Made by a program: the position numbers and the translations under genes. This document shows positions 8,488 to 16,725 of a stretch of DNA of 62,431 bases, one piece after another. Location: the NCBI RefSeq assembly GCF_002920575.1, contig NZ_PQSQ01000042.1, positions 1-62,431 on the forward strand, written 5' to 3'. The notes under the pieces were generated by a model. The model searched no databases. It saw only the letters and a list, made by a program, of their open reading frames with translations, and was not told the DNA's origin. The stretch is from Streptomyces sp. Ru73 (GTDB taxonomy: Bacteria > Actinomycetota > Actinomycetes > Streptomycetales > Streptomycetaceae). How positions within the stretch are numbered: position 1 is the stretch's first letter; every line of letters begins with the position of its first letter.

Positions 8488-9060
8488 TCAGATCCGCTGG
8501 ATGCGGACGCTGCGCAGGACGCTCGGGGCCTGGGTGTGCCAGATGCCGACCACGTGCTGACCGAACGCGAAAGCCTCCTGGACCTGGTCGAAGGTCTCGG
8601 TGGTCGGGTTGGGCAGAACGCGCAGCTGGTTGTTGATGCGCAGGACGATCAGCCGCGGCTGGCCCGGAAGGGGCTGCGGGATGGAGATGAAGGCGTTCGC
8701 CACACCGGAGGCCAGCTGCTGCGCCTCCTGCTGCTGAACCTGCTGCACCTGCTGGACGACCTGCTGCTGGATCTGCTGCAGGTGCTGCTGGTACTGCTGC
8801 TCGTGCTGCTGCTCCATCTGCTGCGCCTGGCCGTACTGCTGAGGCTGCTGGCCGCCCAGCTGCTGCAGCAGCTGCTGGAACGGCTGCTGCTGGCCGAGCT
8901 GCTGCAGCTGCTCCAGCCCGCCCATGGGCTGCTGCATCTGCTGGCCGAACGGCTGCTGCTGCCCGAAGGGCTGCTGCTGGCCCATGCCCTGCTGGCCGAA
9001 CGGGGAGGTGCTGGGGCCCTGCTGGCCGAGCTGGGCGAGGGGGTTCATCTGAGTGGTCAT
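8488..9060 (-). CDS. Glutamine-rich low-complexity protein with a conserved-looking C-terminal domain
   Basis: The 190-residue product starts MTTQMNPLAQLGQQG (ATG at 9060, with GGGAAGG upstream). It contains 61 glutamines, 53 of them in the first 115 residues, arranged as QQ and QQQ blocks with PFGQQ repeats and later QQV/QQI heptad-like spacing that could form coiled coil. From about residue 118 the composition turns normal (SGVANAFISIPQPLPG to the end), suggesting a small folded domain of about 70 residues. No signal peptide is visible. It lies 56 bases behind the subtilase gene on the same strand, so the two are probably one operon. I do not recognise the family. Confidence 0.8.
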   Translation of the reverse strand: MTTQMNPLAQLGQQGPSTSPFGQQGMGQQQPFGQQQPFGQQMQQPMGGLEQLQQLGQQQPFQQLLQQLGGQQPQQYGQAQQMEQQHEQQYQQHLQQIQQQVVQQVQQVQQQEAQQLASGVANAFISIPQPLPGQPRLIVLRINNQLRVLPNPTTETFDQVQEAFAFGQHVVGIWHTQAPSVLRSVRIQRI

Positions 9061-9116
9061 GAGGGTCTGCCTTCCCTGACTTTGTGGGTGTGCTTCAGCC
9101 GGTGACGACCAGCCCG

Positions 9117-10862
9117 TCAGCCTGTGATGACCAGGCCCACGACCTCGTCGTCGGAGTACCACACACGTACGTCGGGCCGTCCCCCCGCGAAGGCGGCGTG
9201 CACCGCCTGGCGCACCTCTGGCGCCGGCCGGTTCAGGTTCCGCCACGCGCCGGCCACGAACAGCCGGAGCCGCGGGGGGAGTTCTCGGGGGTACGGAAGC
9301 AACTCGTCCCAGTACCGCTCGGCCTGGCCGGAGCCGACCGAGGTGGGCACCAGGTGCGTCACCGCCGCCCTGATGTCGGGCCGGTTGCCGATCCTCTGGG
9401 AGGCCGGCCGGCCCGGTGCGTCCTGCTGCGGCGACCCGGTGTTCCGCAGCACTTCGCGTGCCTTCTCGGGGCTCATCGGTTCCATGCCCGCCGCCTTGAG
9501 CATGCCCTGCAGCGACGCCAGCGCGCCCGCCACGACGGGGCAGGCCGATGAGGTGCCCGAGAAGCTGTCGGTGTACCAGGCGATCTCCTCGGTACCGCCC
9601 TGGAGGTCGCCGGGCCGGTCCCAGAAGCCGCCGGTCGTGGTGACCTCGCGGCCCCAGCCCTGGGCGTCCAGCCGCGTGCCGTAGTTGGAGAACCCGAGCC
9701 GGGAGCGGTCCGGGCCGTGGTCGCGGCCGTGCGTGCCGGGCGGCGGGGCGCCGGCCCCGACGAGGATCGCGCCGGAGGTCTGGTTGGAGGGGTTGAACGG
9801 GTTGCGCCACCACTCCGGGAAGCGGTCGGGGCGGCGCTCGTACAGCGCGTCGTCCAGGCTCTCCGCGCCGTTGCCGGCCGCCTCCACGACCACGACGCCC
9901 TTGGCCGTCGCCCAGCGGATCGCGGCGAAGTCGTCCGGCCACCACTCCAGCGCGATGTAGCCGCGCTGGTCGTCGCGGTGCTCGAAGTCGTACCGCGGGC
10001 CCGGCCGGTGCAGTTCGACCAGCAGGATGTCGCCCCGCGAGAGCCGCTCGGCCGCCGCGAGGATCGCCGCAGCCGAACCGATGCCCTGGATGGAGGCAGC
10101 GGCGGTCACGGCGCCGGGTGCGATGCCCACCACGCCCTTGTCGTTGCGGTCGCCGCCGATGACACCGAGCACGGCCGTACCGTGGTTGCGCCAGGCCAGG
10201 TCCTGGAACGGGGTGCCGATCACGATGCCGGCGAGCCGCTCCGCCAGGTCCTCGTGGCCCAGCTGCCAGGCGCCCTCGACGTCGATGACGGTCACGCCCT
10301 CGCCGTCGCCGCCCTTGCGCTGCCAGGCCCACACGGCGTTCACGCCCTCGGGCGCTGCGCCGAGGTGGCCCTGCCGGCCGGTGAAGTCGGGGGTCGCCGG
10401 CGCCCCTTCCTTGCGCCCCTGGCCCTCTTCGGGGCCGCGGGCGGGGAAGGAGGCGGGTACGGCCCCCGGCTTGAGGTACGCCGTCTCGATCTCCGGGAGG
10501 GCGGAGAGCCGGGCGGTCAGCTCGACGGCCCGCTGGTCCCCGCCCCGCACCCGGTAGAAGAGCGAGAGGTCCGGCAGCGCGGTGGTGCCCGCCGCGAGCT
10601 CCTGGGGCATGGCCGCCTGGATCCGGTCCTCGTTGCCGAACAGCGGCTCCAGAGTGAGCTGCTGGTCACTGAGGAACATCTCCAGTGCGGAGACGTCCGC
10701 TCCTGAGGCCGACCGGATGCCGTCGGCGCCGGCGCGGAGCCGGGGCTCGGCCCGCGCGACGACGATCAGCTCCGGTTCGGCTCCTTGGTAGGTGAATCCC
10801 GCTCCGTCGGGTCCGGGGCCCGCCATGCCGGGGCCCGTACCGGGAGGTGCCTGATCGGTCAT
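9117..10862 (-). CDS. S8 family (subtilisin-like) serine peptidase without signal peptide
   Basis: The 581-residue product starts MTDQAPPGTGPG (ATG at 10862, with GAAGGGAG upstream). The catalytic triad is visible at Asp194 (TVIDVEGAW), His227 (WRNHGTAVLG) and Ser438 (SFSGTSSACP), with oxyanion Asn331 (VEAAGNG). About 150 residues precede the catalytic domain and could act as a prodomain. No signal peptide, lipobox or transmembrane segment is seen, which is unusual because most Streptomyces subtilases are secreted. The C-terminal 90 residues are a separate small region. The downstream Q-rich gene is its likely partner. Confidence 0.9.
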   Translation of the reverse strand: MTDQAPPGTGPGMAGPGPDGAGFTYQGAEPELIVVARAEPRLRAGADGIRSASGADVSALEMFLSDQQLTLEPLFGNEDRIQAAMPQELAAGTTALPDLSLFYRVRGGDQRAVELTARLSALPEIETAYLKPGAVPASFPARGPEEGQGRKEGAPATPDFTGRQGHLGAAPEGVNAVWAWQRKGGDGEGVTVIDVEGAWQLGHEDLAERLAGIVIGTPFQDLAWRNHGTAVLGVIGGDRNDKGVVGIAPGAVTAAASIQGIGSAAAILAAAERLSRGDILLVELHRPGPRYDFEHRDDQRGYIALEWWPDDFAAIRWATAKGVVVVEAAGNGAESLDDALYERRPDRFPEWWRNPFNPSNQTSGAILVGAGAPPPGTHGRDHGPDRSRLGFSNYGTRLDAQGWGREVTTTGGFWDRPGDLQGGTEEIAWYTDSFSGTSSACPVVAGALASLQGMLKAAGMEPMSPEKAREVLRNTGSPQQDAPGRPASQRIGNRPDIRAAVTHLVPTSVGSGQAERYWDELLPYPRELPPRLRLFVAGAWRNLNRPAPEVRQAVHAAFAGGRPDVRVWYSDDEVVGLVITG

Positions 10863-11193
10863 CGCTGGGACCGCTCCCTTCGGGTGCTGCTCCGTGCCCT
10901 GCCGCTCCGTGCCCTGCGCACCCCGCACACTCCGCCGCGTGCAACAGCGGTGTGTACCGGATGTTGCGGCGCGGTGTCGCCGGGGCTTCGGGGCGTCACC
11001 CTGCTACCTCCGACGGTCTTCGTCCAGCCCGGTGAAGGCCCCTACGTTTGGGATCCGGCCTAAATGGGAAGCGTGGGCAAATCGGCCGGAAACCTATGAC
11101 ACGCCGTCAAGCGGTCAAACACTACGGAGACGTACGCGGGGAGCTGGGACGGAAGTGCCCGTGGACGGCACGTCCGGAGGCGGGAACGACGAA
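10863..11193. other. Gene-free stretch upstream of the subtilase gene
   Basis: No credible coding region is seen. The part next to 10862 must carry the subtilase promoter, but no clear -35/-10 pair stands out. Confidence 0.5.
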
Positions 11194-11221
11194 GCGGGGC
11201 GGTGCCTTTGCACCGCCCCGC
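11194..11221 (-). terminator. Terminator of the PAC2 gene
   Basis: A perfect 12-bp GC-rich stem (11194-11205 with 11210-11221) with a CTTT loop lies ten bases beyond the PAC2 stop. Confidence 0.8.
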
Positions 11222-11231
11222 TGCGTTCCGG

Positions 11232-12320
11232 TCAGTCCTCCGAGGAATCAGGGTCCGAGGAGTCCGGCGGACCCGTCTGCTCGTCCCCCTGCCCGCCGCG
11301 CTCCTGGTCGTCCTGCTGCTTCGCGGGGCCGTCCGCCGCGCCGCGGGCCGGCCCCTGGCCGCCCGCCTCCGGCTTCGGCGGCTTGGGCGGGCGGGTCCGC
11401 CCGCTGGAGGTGTCGCGCAGGTAGGAGGCGTCACGGCCGTCGCCGAGCCCGCCGTCGGTCGCCACGCCGGGCCCCGCCTGCGGGTCCCGGCGCCGCAGAT
11501 AGCGCTCGAATTCGCGCGCGATGGCCTCGCCCGACGCCTCCGGCAGCTCGGCGGTGTCCCGGGCCTCCTCCAGCGACTGGACGTACTCCGCGACCTCGCT
11601 GTCCTCCGCCGCCAGCTGGTCCACGCCCAGCTGCCAGGCCCGCGCGTCCTCGCTCAGCTCGCCCAGCGGGATGCGCAGGTCGAGCAGGTCCTCCAGGCGG
11701 TTGAGCAGGGCCAGCGTCGCCTTGGGGTTGGGCGGCTGCGAGACGTAGTGCGGCACGGCCGCCCACAGGCTGACCGCCGGCACCCCGGCGTGCGTGCAGG
11801 CCTCCTGGAGGATGCCGACGATGCCCGTCGGGCCCTCGTACTTGCTCTCCTCCAGGTCCATCGTGCGCGCCAGGTCCGGATCGGAGGTGACCCCGCTGAC
11901 CGGGACCGGGCGGGTGTGCGGGGTGTCGCCGAGCAGCGCGCCCAGCACGACCAGCATCTCCACGCCCAGCTCGTGCGCGAAGCCCAGGATCTCGTTGCAG
12001 AAGGACCGCCAGCGCATGCTGGGCTCGATGCCGCGCACCAGCACCAGGTCGCGCGGCTTCTCGCCGCCCACCCGGACCACGGACAGCCGCGTCGTCGGCC
12101 ACGTGATCTTGCGTACGCCGTCCTCCATGAAGACGGTCGGGCGGTTGACCTGGAAGTCGTAGTAGTCCTCGGCGTCCAGCGCGGCGAAGACCTCGCCCTT
12201 CCACTCCCGGTCGAGATGCGCGACCGCGGCGGAGGCGGCGTCGCCGGCGTCGTTCCAGCCTTCGAACGCGGCCACCATGACCGGGTCGATCAGCTCGGGC
12301 ACCCCCTCCAGCTCGATCAC
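11232..12320 (-). CDS. PAC2 family protein
   Basis: The 362-residue product begins at a GTG (12320) preceded by GGAAGGAGG (12328-12336). It matches the PAC2 family, named for its relation to eukaryotic proteasome assembly chaperone 2: EGWNDAGDAASAAVAHL near the N-terminus, the VRITWPTTRLS-type strand, and LVLVRGIEPSMRWRSF. A long acidic and Ser-rich tail (about 60 residues) follows. Such proteins occur in most actinobacteria; a role in proteasome assembly has not been shown there. Here the proteasome genes lie about 27 kb away, so linkage is loose. Confidence 0.9.
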   Translation of the reverse strand: MIELEGVPELIDPVMVAAFEGWNDAGDAASAAVAHLDREWKGEVFAALDAEDYYDFQVNRPTVFMEDGVRKITWPTTRLSVVRVGGEKPRDLVLVRGIEPSMRWRSFCNEILGFAHELGVEMLVVLGALLGDTPHTRPVPVSGVTSDPDLARTMDLEESKYEGPTGIVGILQEACTHAGVPAVSLWAAVPHYVSQPPNPKATLALLNRLEDLLDLRIPLGELSEDARAWQLGVDQLAAEDSEVAEYVQSLEEARDTAELPEASGEAIAREFERYLRRRDPQAGPGVATDGGLGDGRDASYLRDTSSGRTRPPKPPKPEAGGQGPARGAADGPAKQQDDQERGGQGDEQTGPPDSSDPDSSED

Positions 12321-12676
12321 CCAACGCCTCCTTCCGGCCGGTCGGCCCCCCGTCGGCGGCCACCGGTTGCTGTTCCCGTTCCGTGCGCCCCCAGCCTACG
12401 GCGTCGGTGGTACCCGCACGCAGCCCCTCTGCACTAACGAGTACTCATTCATCCGATCTGTCCCCGGCAACCGCCGCACGTCATCGGGGCGGTGGCGCGG
12501 CGGCGCCGCCCAGACATCGGAGCGCGGCACAGATCGGATGTCCCTCCGTGCCACCGGCCCCACGGGACCCCGGCGCGGGCCCGCCGGCGGCGTCCGGCCG
12601 CACGGCACGACGGCCGGTTTCCACGGCTGCGCAGACGCCGCCGGTACGGACCGCGGGCCTCAGCCGGCCCCGCCCG
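12321..12676. other. Gene-free stretch with inverted repeats between PAC2 and the GntR gene
   Basis: No convincing gene is present in 356 bases. A 12-bp inverted repeat pairs CATCCGATCTGT (12450-12461) with ACAGATCGGATG (12529-12540). The words AGACATCGG (12512-12520) and CGGATGTCC (12535-12543) resemble half-sites of the palindrome in front of the GntR gene. Confidence 0.5.
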
Positions 12677-13348
12677 TCACAGCGACGCCCGCAGCCACTG
12701 CTCGACGCTGGCGATGTGCACGGTGGCCCAGGCGCGCGCTGCCTCCGCGTCCCGGGCCCGCAGCGCGCCGACGATGGCGCGGTGCTCGGTGAGGGTGCGG
12801 GTCACCGCGTCCTTCTGGGTGAGCCCGCGCCAGATGCGCGCGCGGGTGGTGGGCCCGGAGAGGCCGTCCAGCAGGGAGCAGAGCACCGAGTTGCCGGACG
12901 CGGCCACGATGCCGCGGTGGAACTCCAGGTCGGCGGCGACCAGGTCCTCCACCGAGGGCGCGGTGCCGAGCGCGTCCAGCTGGGCGTCCAGCGCGTCCAG
13001 TTGGGGCGGCGTGAGCCGGGCCGTGGCCATCGCGGTGGCGGCCGGCTCCAGGATCCGGCGGACGGCCAGGAACTCCAGGACGGTGTCGTCGCGGTGGAAG
13101 TCCACCACGAAGCTCATCGCCTCCAGCAGCAGCTGCGGGTCCAGGCTCGTGACGTACGTGCCGTCGCCCTGGCGCACGTCCAGGATGCGGATCAGCGCCA
13201 GCGCGCGGACCGCCTCGCGCAGGGAGTTGCGGGACAGGCCCAGTTCGGCGGCGAGTTCGCTCTCCTTGGGCAGCCGGTCGCCGGGGCGCAGCGCGCCGGA
13301 GACGATCATGCCCTTGATCTTCTCGATGGCCTCGTCCGTGACCGCCAT
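12677..13348 (-). CDS. FadR-type GntR family transcriptional regulator
   Basis: The 223-residue product (MAVTDEAIEKIKGMIVSG) starts at 13348 behind a GGGGAGG ribosome site. The N-terminal winged helix-turn-helix has the classic pattern LRPGDRLPKESELAAELGLSRNSLREAVRALAL and VRQGDGTYV. The C-terminal FCD ligand-binding domain shows the metal-type residues D-x-x-F-H (ADLEFHRGIV) and TEHRAI. These regulators usually sense small carboxylates and repress their own promoter. A perfect palindrome lies 47 bases upstream. It stands between PAC2 and glpD, and its target metabolism is unknown. Confidence 0.9.
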   Translation of the reverse strand: MAVTDEAIEKIKGMIVSGALRPGDRLPKESELAAELGLSRNSLREAVRALALIRILDVRQGDGTYVTSLDPQLLLEAMSFVVDFHRDDTVLEFLAVRRILEPAATAMATARLTPPQLDALDAQLDALGTAPSVEDLVAADLEFHRGIVAASGNSVLCSLLDGLSGPTTRARIWRGLTQKDAVTRTLTEHRAIVGALRARDAEAARAWATVHIASVEQWLRASL

Positions 13349-13394
13349 GGCCGACCTCCCCGTTCGTATGCCGGAAAACCGCCGGAAACGACCG

Positions 13395-13413
13395 TCAGAC
13401 ATCCGATGTCTGA
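13395..13413. promoter_or_regulatory. Palindromic operator in front of the GntR gene
   Basis: TCAGACATCCGATGTCTGA is a perfect inverted repeat with 8-bp arms and a 3-bp centre, as expected for a FadR/GntR dimer. It lies in the 165-base gap between the GntR start and the glpD stop, suggesting autoregulation. Confidence 0.65.
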
Positions 13414-13513
13414 GGGGAGGCCATTATGGCCCCGGAGACGCCCGAGGGCGGGACTCCGGTCTCCCGGAATCCCGCCCCGGTACGGCCGGCGGGCGCGCCC
13501 GCCGGCCCCTGCC

Positions 13514-15127
13514 TCAGCTCTTGCGGGCCGCCAGCACGTCCGCGACCTTGGCACGGACGTCGTCCGTCGCCAGGCCCCGGATCGTCAGCGTCGTACGGCG
13601 GCGCAGCACGTCGTCCGCGGTCTCGGCCCACTCGTGGTCCCGCGCGTACACCACCTGCGCCCAGATCTCGGGCGCGTCGGGGTGGATCCGCTCGGCCAGC
13701 GCCGGGTCCTCGTTCGCCAGCCGGGCGATGTCGAAGGACAGCGAGCCGTAGTGGGTGGCCAGGTGCCGGGCGGTGTCGGCGGACATCCGAGGGCCCGGCG
13801 TACCGCCGTCGACCAGCAGCCGGTGCGCGACCGCCTGCGGGTTGGCGATGCCCGGCAGCGGCAGCTTCCGCGGCAGCTCCGAGATCGGCTCCATGTCCTC
13901 GCCCAGCGGGTGGCCGGGCAGCGCGGCGAGCTTGTTCATGACCGTACGTCCGATGTGCCGGAACGTCGTCCACTTGCCGCCGGCCACCGACAGCATGCCG
14001 CCGGCGCCCTCGGTGACGACCGTCTCCCGCTTGGCCTTGGAGGTGTCGCCGGGGCCGCCCGGCAGCACCCGCAGGCCCGCGAAGGAGTAGGTGATCAGGT
14101 CGCGGGAGAGCTGCTGGTCCCGGACGGAGAACGCCGCCTCGTCCAGGATCTGCGCGACGTCCTTCTCGTTGACCGCGACGTCCGCGGGGTCGCCCTCGTA
14201 CTCCTCGTCGGTGGTGCCGAGCAGGAGCATGTCCTCCCACGGCAGCGCGAAGGTGATGCGGTACTTGTCGATCGGGGTCGCCAGCGCCGCGTTCCAGGGG
14301 GAGGTGCGCTTGAGGACCAGGTGCGCGCCCTTGGAGAGGCGGATGGAGGGGGCCGCGTTCGGGTTCTCCATCTTCCGCAGGTGGTCCACCCACGGGCCGG
14401 TGGCGTTCAGCACCAGCCGGGCGTTGACGCCGAACTCGGTGCCGTCGGTGCGGTCCTTCAGGTCGGCTCCGGTGACCCGGCCCTGGGTGAAGCGCAGCCC
14501 GGTGACCTCGGCGTGGTTCAGCACGGTGGCGCCGGCCGCGACGGCCGCGCGGACCGTCATCAGGGCCATCCGGGAGTCGTTCATCTGGTCGTCGCCGTAG
14601 ACGGCGACCGCGCGGAGGTTCTCCGTGCGCAGCTCCGGTACGTCCCGCTGGGCCTTGGCCGGGCTGATGACGTGCCCGACGCCGTCGCCGAACGCGGAGA
14701 GCGCGGAGTAGGCGAAGACGCCCGCGCCGAGCTTGGCCGCGCCGTGCGGGCCGCCCTTGTAGACCGGCAGGTAGAAGGTCAGCGGGTTCGACAGGTGCGG
14801 GGCGACCTGGCGGGAGACGGCGCGGCGCTCGAAGTGGTTCTCCGCCACCAGCTTCACCGCGCCGGTCTGCAGGTAGCGCAGACCGCCGTGGAGCAACTTG
14901 GAGGAGGCGGAGGAGGTGGCGCCGGCGAAGTCGCCGGCGTCCACCAGTGCCACCCGCAGTCCCGACTGCGCGGCGTGCCAGGCGGTGGAGATGCCCAGGA
15001 TGCCGCCGCCGATCACCAGGAGGTCGTACGTCGCCTTGTCGAGCCGCTCCCGGGTCTCGGCGCGGCTCGGGAGCGAACCGTCGGCCGGGTGCGTCCCGAG
15101 TGCCGGGACGCTCTGCAGGGTGCTCAT
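13514..15127 (-). CDS. glpD: Glycerol-3-phosphate dehydrogenase (FAD)
   Basis: The 537-residue product starts MSTLQSVPALG at 15127, with GAGGAG upstream. The FAD-binding Rossmann motif is VIGGGILGISTAWHA (about residues 38-52), followed by SSKLLHGGLRYLQTGAVKLV, typical of GlpD. The C-terminal alpha domain (about residue 390 onward) is also present. It oxidises glycerol-3-phosphate to dihydroxyacetone phosphate at the membrane face and passes electrons to quinone. It is the last gene of the leftward gylR-glpF-glpK-glpD set, four bases after the glpK stop, so translation is probably coupled. Confidence 0.96.
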   Translation of the reverse strand: MSTLQSVPALGTHPADGSLPSRAETRERLDKATYDLLVIGGGILGISTAWHAAQSGLRVALVDAGDFAGATSSASSKLLHGGLRYLQTGAVKLVAENHFERRAVSRQVAPHLSNPLTFYLPVYKGGPHGAAKLGAGVFAYSALSAFGDGVGHVISPAKAQRDVPELRTENLRAVAVYGDDQMNDSRMALMTVRAAVAAGATVLNHAEVTGLRFTQGRVTGADLKDRTDGTEFGVNARLVLNATGPWVDHLRKMENPNAAPSIRLSKGAHLVLKRTSPWNAALATPIDKYRITFALPWEDMLLLGTTDEEYEGDPADVAVNEKDVAQILDEAAFSVRDQQLSRDLITYSFAGLRVLPGGPGDTSKAKRETVVTEGAGGMLSVAGGKWTTFRHIGRTVMNKLAALPGHPLGEDMEPISELPRKLPLPGIANPQAVAHRLLVDGGTPGPRMSADTARHLATHYGSLSFDIARLANEDPALAERIHPDAPEIWAQVVYARDHEWAETADDVLRRRTTLTIRGLATDDVRAKVADVLAARKS

Positions 15128-15131
15128 GTGA

Positions 15132-16658
15132 TTACTCCTCGTCCTCGATCCAGCCCATGGTCCGCTCGACGGCCTTGAGCCAGCTCTTGTACTCGCGGTC
15201 ACGGGTGGCCGCGTCCATGCGGGGGGTCCATTCGGCGGCCCGCCGCCAGTTGGCGCGCAGCTCGTCGGTGCCGGACCAGAAGCCCACGGCCAGGCCGGCC
15301 GCGTAGGCAGCGCCGAGGCAGGTGGTCTCGGCGACCATCGGGCGCACCACCGGCGCGTCCAGGAAGTCCGAGATCGTCTGCATCAGCAGGTTGTTGGAGG
15401 TCATGCCGCCGTCGACCTTCAGCGCGGTCAGCTCGACGCCGGAGTCCTTGGTCATGGCGTCGGTGATCTCGCGGGTCTGCCAGGCGGTGGCCTCAAGGAC
15501 GGCGCGTGCGATGTGCGCCTTGGTGACGTACCGGGTCAGGCCCGCGATCACGCCGCGCGCGTCGGAGCGCCAGTACGGCGCGAACAGGCCGGAGAAGGCC
15601 GGTACGAAGTAGGCGCCGCCGTTGTCCTCGACCGTGGAGGCCAGGGTCTCGATCTCGGCGGCGGAGTTGATGAGGCCCATCTGGTCGCGCATCCACTGCA
15701 CCAGCGAGCCGGTGACGGCGATGGAGCCCTCCAGCGCGTAGACCGGGGCCTGGTCGCCGATGCGGTAGCCGACCGTGGTCAGCAGGCCGTTGTAGCTGTT
15801 GACCGGCTCGCCGCCGGTGTTCATCAGCATGAAGGTGCCGGTGCCGTACGTGGACTTGGCCTCGCCCTTGTCGAAGCAGGTCTGGCCGAAGAGGGCGGCC
15901 TGCTGGTCGCCGAGCGCGGAGGCCACGGGCACGCCGGCCAGCACGCCGGAGGCGGTCTCGCCGTACACCTCGGCGGAGGACTTGATCTCCGGGAGCAGCG
16001 ACGCCGGGATGTCCAGGGAGCTGAGGATCTTGGGGTCCCACTCCAGGTTCCGCAGGTTCATCAGCAGGGTGCGGGAGGCGTTGGTGACGTCGGTGACGTG
16101 CTTGCCGCCGTTGACGCCGCCGGTGAGGTTCCAGATCACCCAGGAGTCCATGGTGCCGAAGAGCAGGTCGCCGGCCTCGGCGCGCTCGCGCAGCCCGTCG
16201 ACGTTGTCCAGCAGCCAGCGGATCTTCGGCCCGGCGAAGTAGGAGGCCAGCGGCAGGCCCGTCTCACGGCGGAAGCGGTCCTGGCCGACGTTGCGGCCGA
16301 GCTCCTTGCAGAGCGCGTCGGTGCGGGTGTCCTGCCAGACGATGGCGTTGTGGACGGGCTCGCCGGTGTGCTTGTCCCAGAGCAGCGTGGTCTCGCGCTG
16401 GTTGGTGATGCCGATGGCCTTCACGTCGGCGGCGGTGATGCCGGCCTTCTCGACGGCGCCGGCCACGACCTGCTGGACGTTCTCCCAGATCTCGGTGGCG
16501 TCGTGTTCGACCCAGCCCGGCTTGGGGAAGATCTGCTCGTGTTCCTTCTGGTCGACCGAGACGATGCGGCCGTCGCGGTCGAAGACGATGCAGCGGCTGG
16601 AGGTCGTGCCCTGGTCGATGGCCGCGATGAACGGGCCGGTGGTGTGGGTGTCGCTCAT
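15132..16658 (-). CDS. glpK: Glycerol kinase
   Basis: The 508-residue product starts MSDTHTTGPFIAAIDQGTTSSRCIVFD, with the phosphate-1 motif DQGTTSSR of FGGY kinases. Further family marks are KPGWVEHDATEIW, GITNQRETTLLWDK, STYGTGTFMLMNTG and LKVDGGMTSNNLLMQ. It phosphorylates glycerol to sn-glycerol-3-phosphate. It lies 67 bases after glpF and four bases before glpD on the same strand. Length equals that of typical bacterial GlpK. Confidence 0.97.
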   Translation of the reverse strand: MSDTHTTGPFIAAIDQGTTSSRCIVFDRDGRIVSVDQKEHEQIFPKPGWVEHDATEIWENVQQVVAGAVEKAGITAADVKAIGITNQRETTLLWDKHTGEPVHNAIVWQDTRTDALCKELGRNVGQDRFRRETGLPLASYFAGPKIRWLLDNVDGLRERAEAGDLLFGTMDSWVIWNLTGGVNGGKHVTDVTNASRTLLMNLRNLEWDPKILSSLDIPASLLPEIKSSAEVYGETASGVLAGVPVASALGDQQAALFGQTCFDKGEAKSTYGTGTFMLMNTGGEPVNSYNGLLTTVGYRIGDQAPVYALEGSIAVTGSLVQWMRDQMGLINSAAEIETLASTVEDNGGAYFVPAFSGLFAPYWRSDARGVIAGLTRYVTKAHIARAVLEATAWQTREITDAMTKDSGVELTALKVDGGMTSNNLLMQTISDFLDAPVVRPMVAETTCLGAAYAAGLAVGFWSGTDELRANWRRAAEWTPRMDAATRDREYKSWLKAVERTMGWIEDEE

Positions 16659-16725
16659 GGTGTGTGCTCCAGGAGGTGCGGTGGGGAGTGCGGCTCTTGT
16701 CTCGTACGGCTTCTGCTGCGGCGGC

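Noticed and set aside
12396..12608. Small minus-strand gene of about 70 codons between PAC2 and GntR
   Set aside because: There is no ribosome site or domain, composition is Arg/Pro-rich, and it runs through the inverted repeats.
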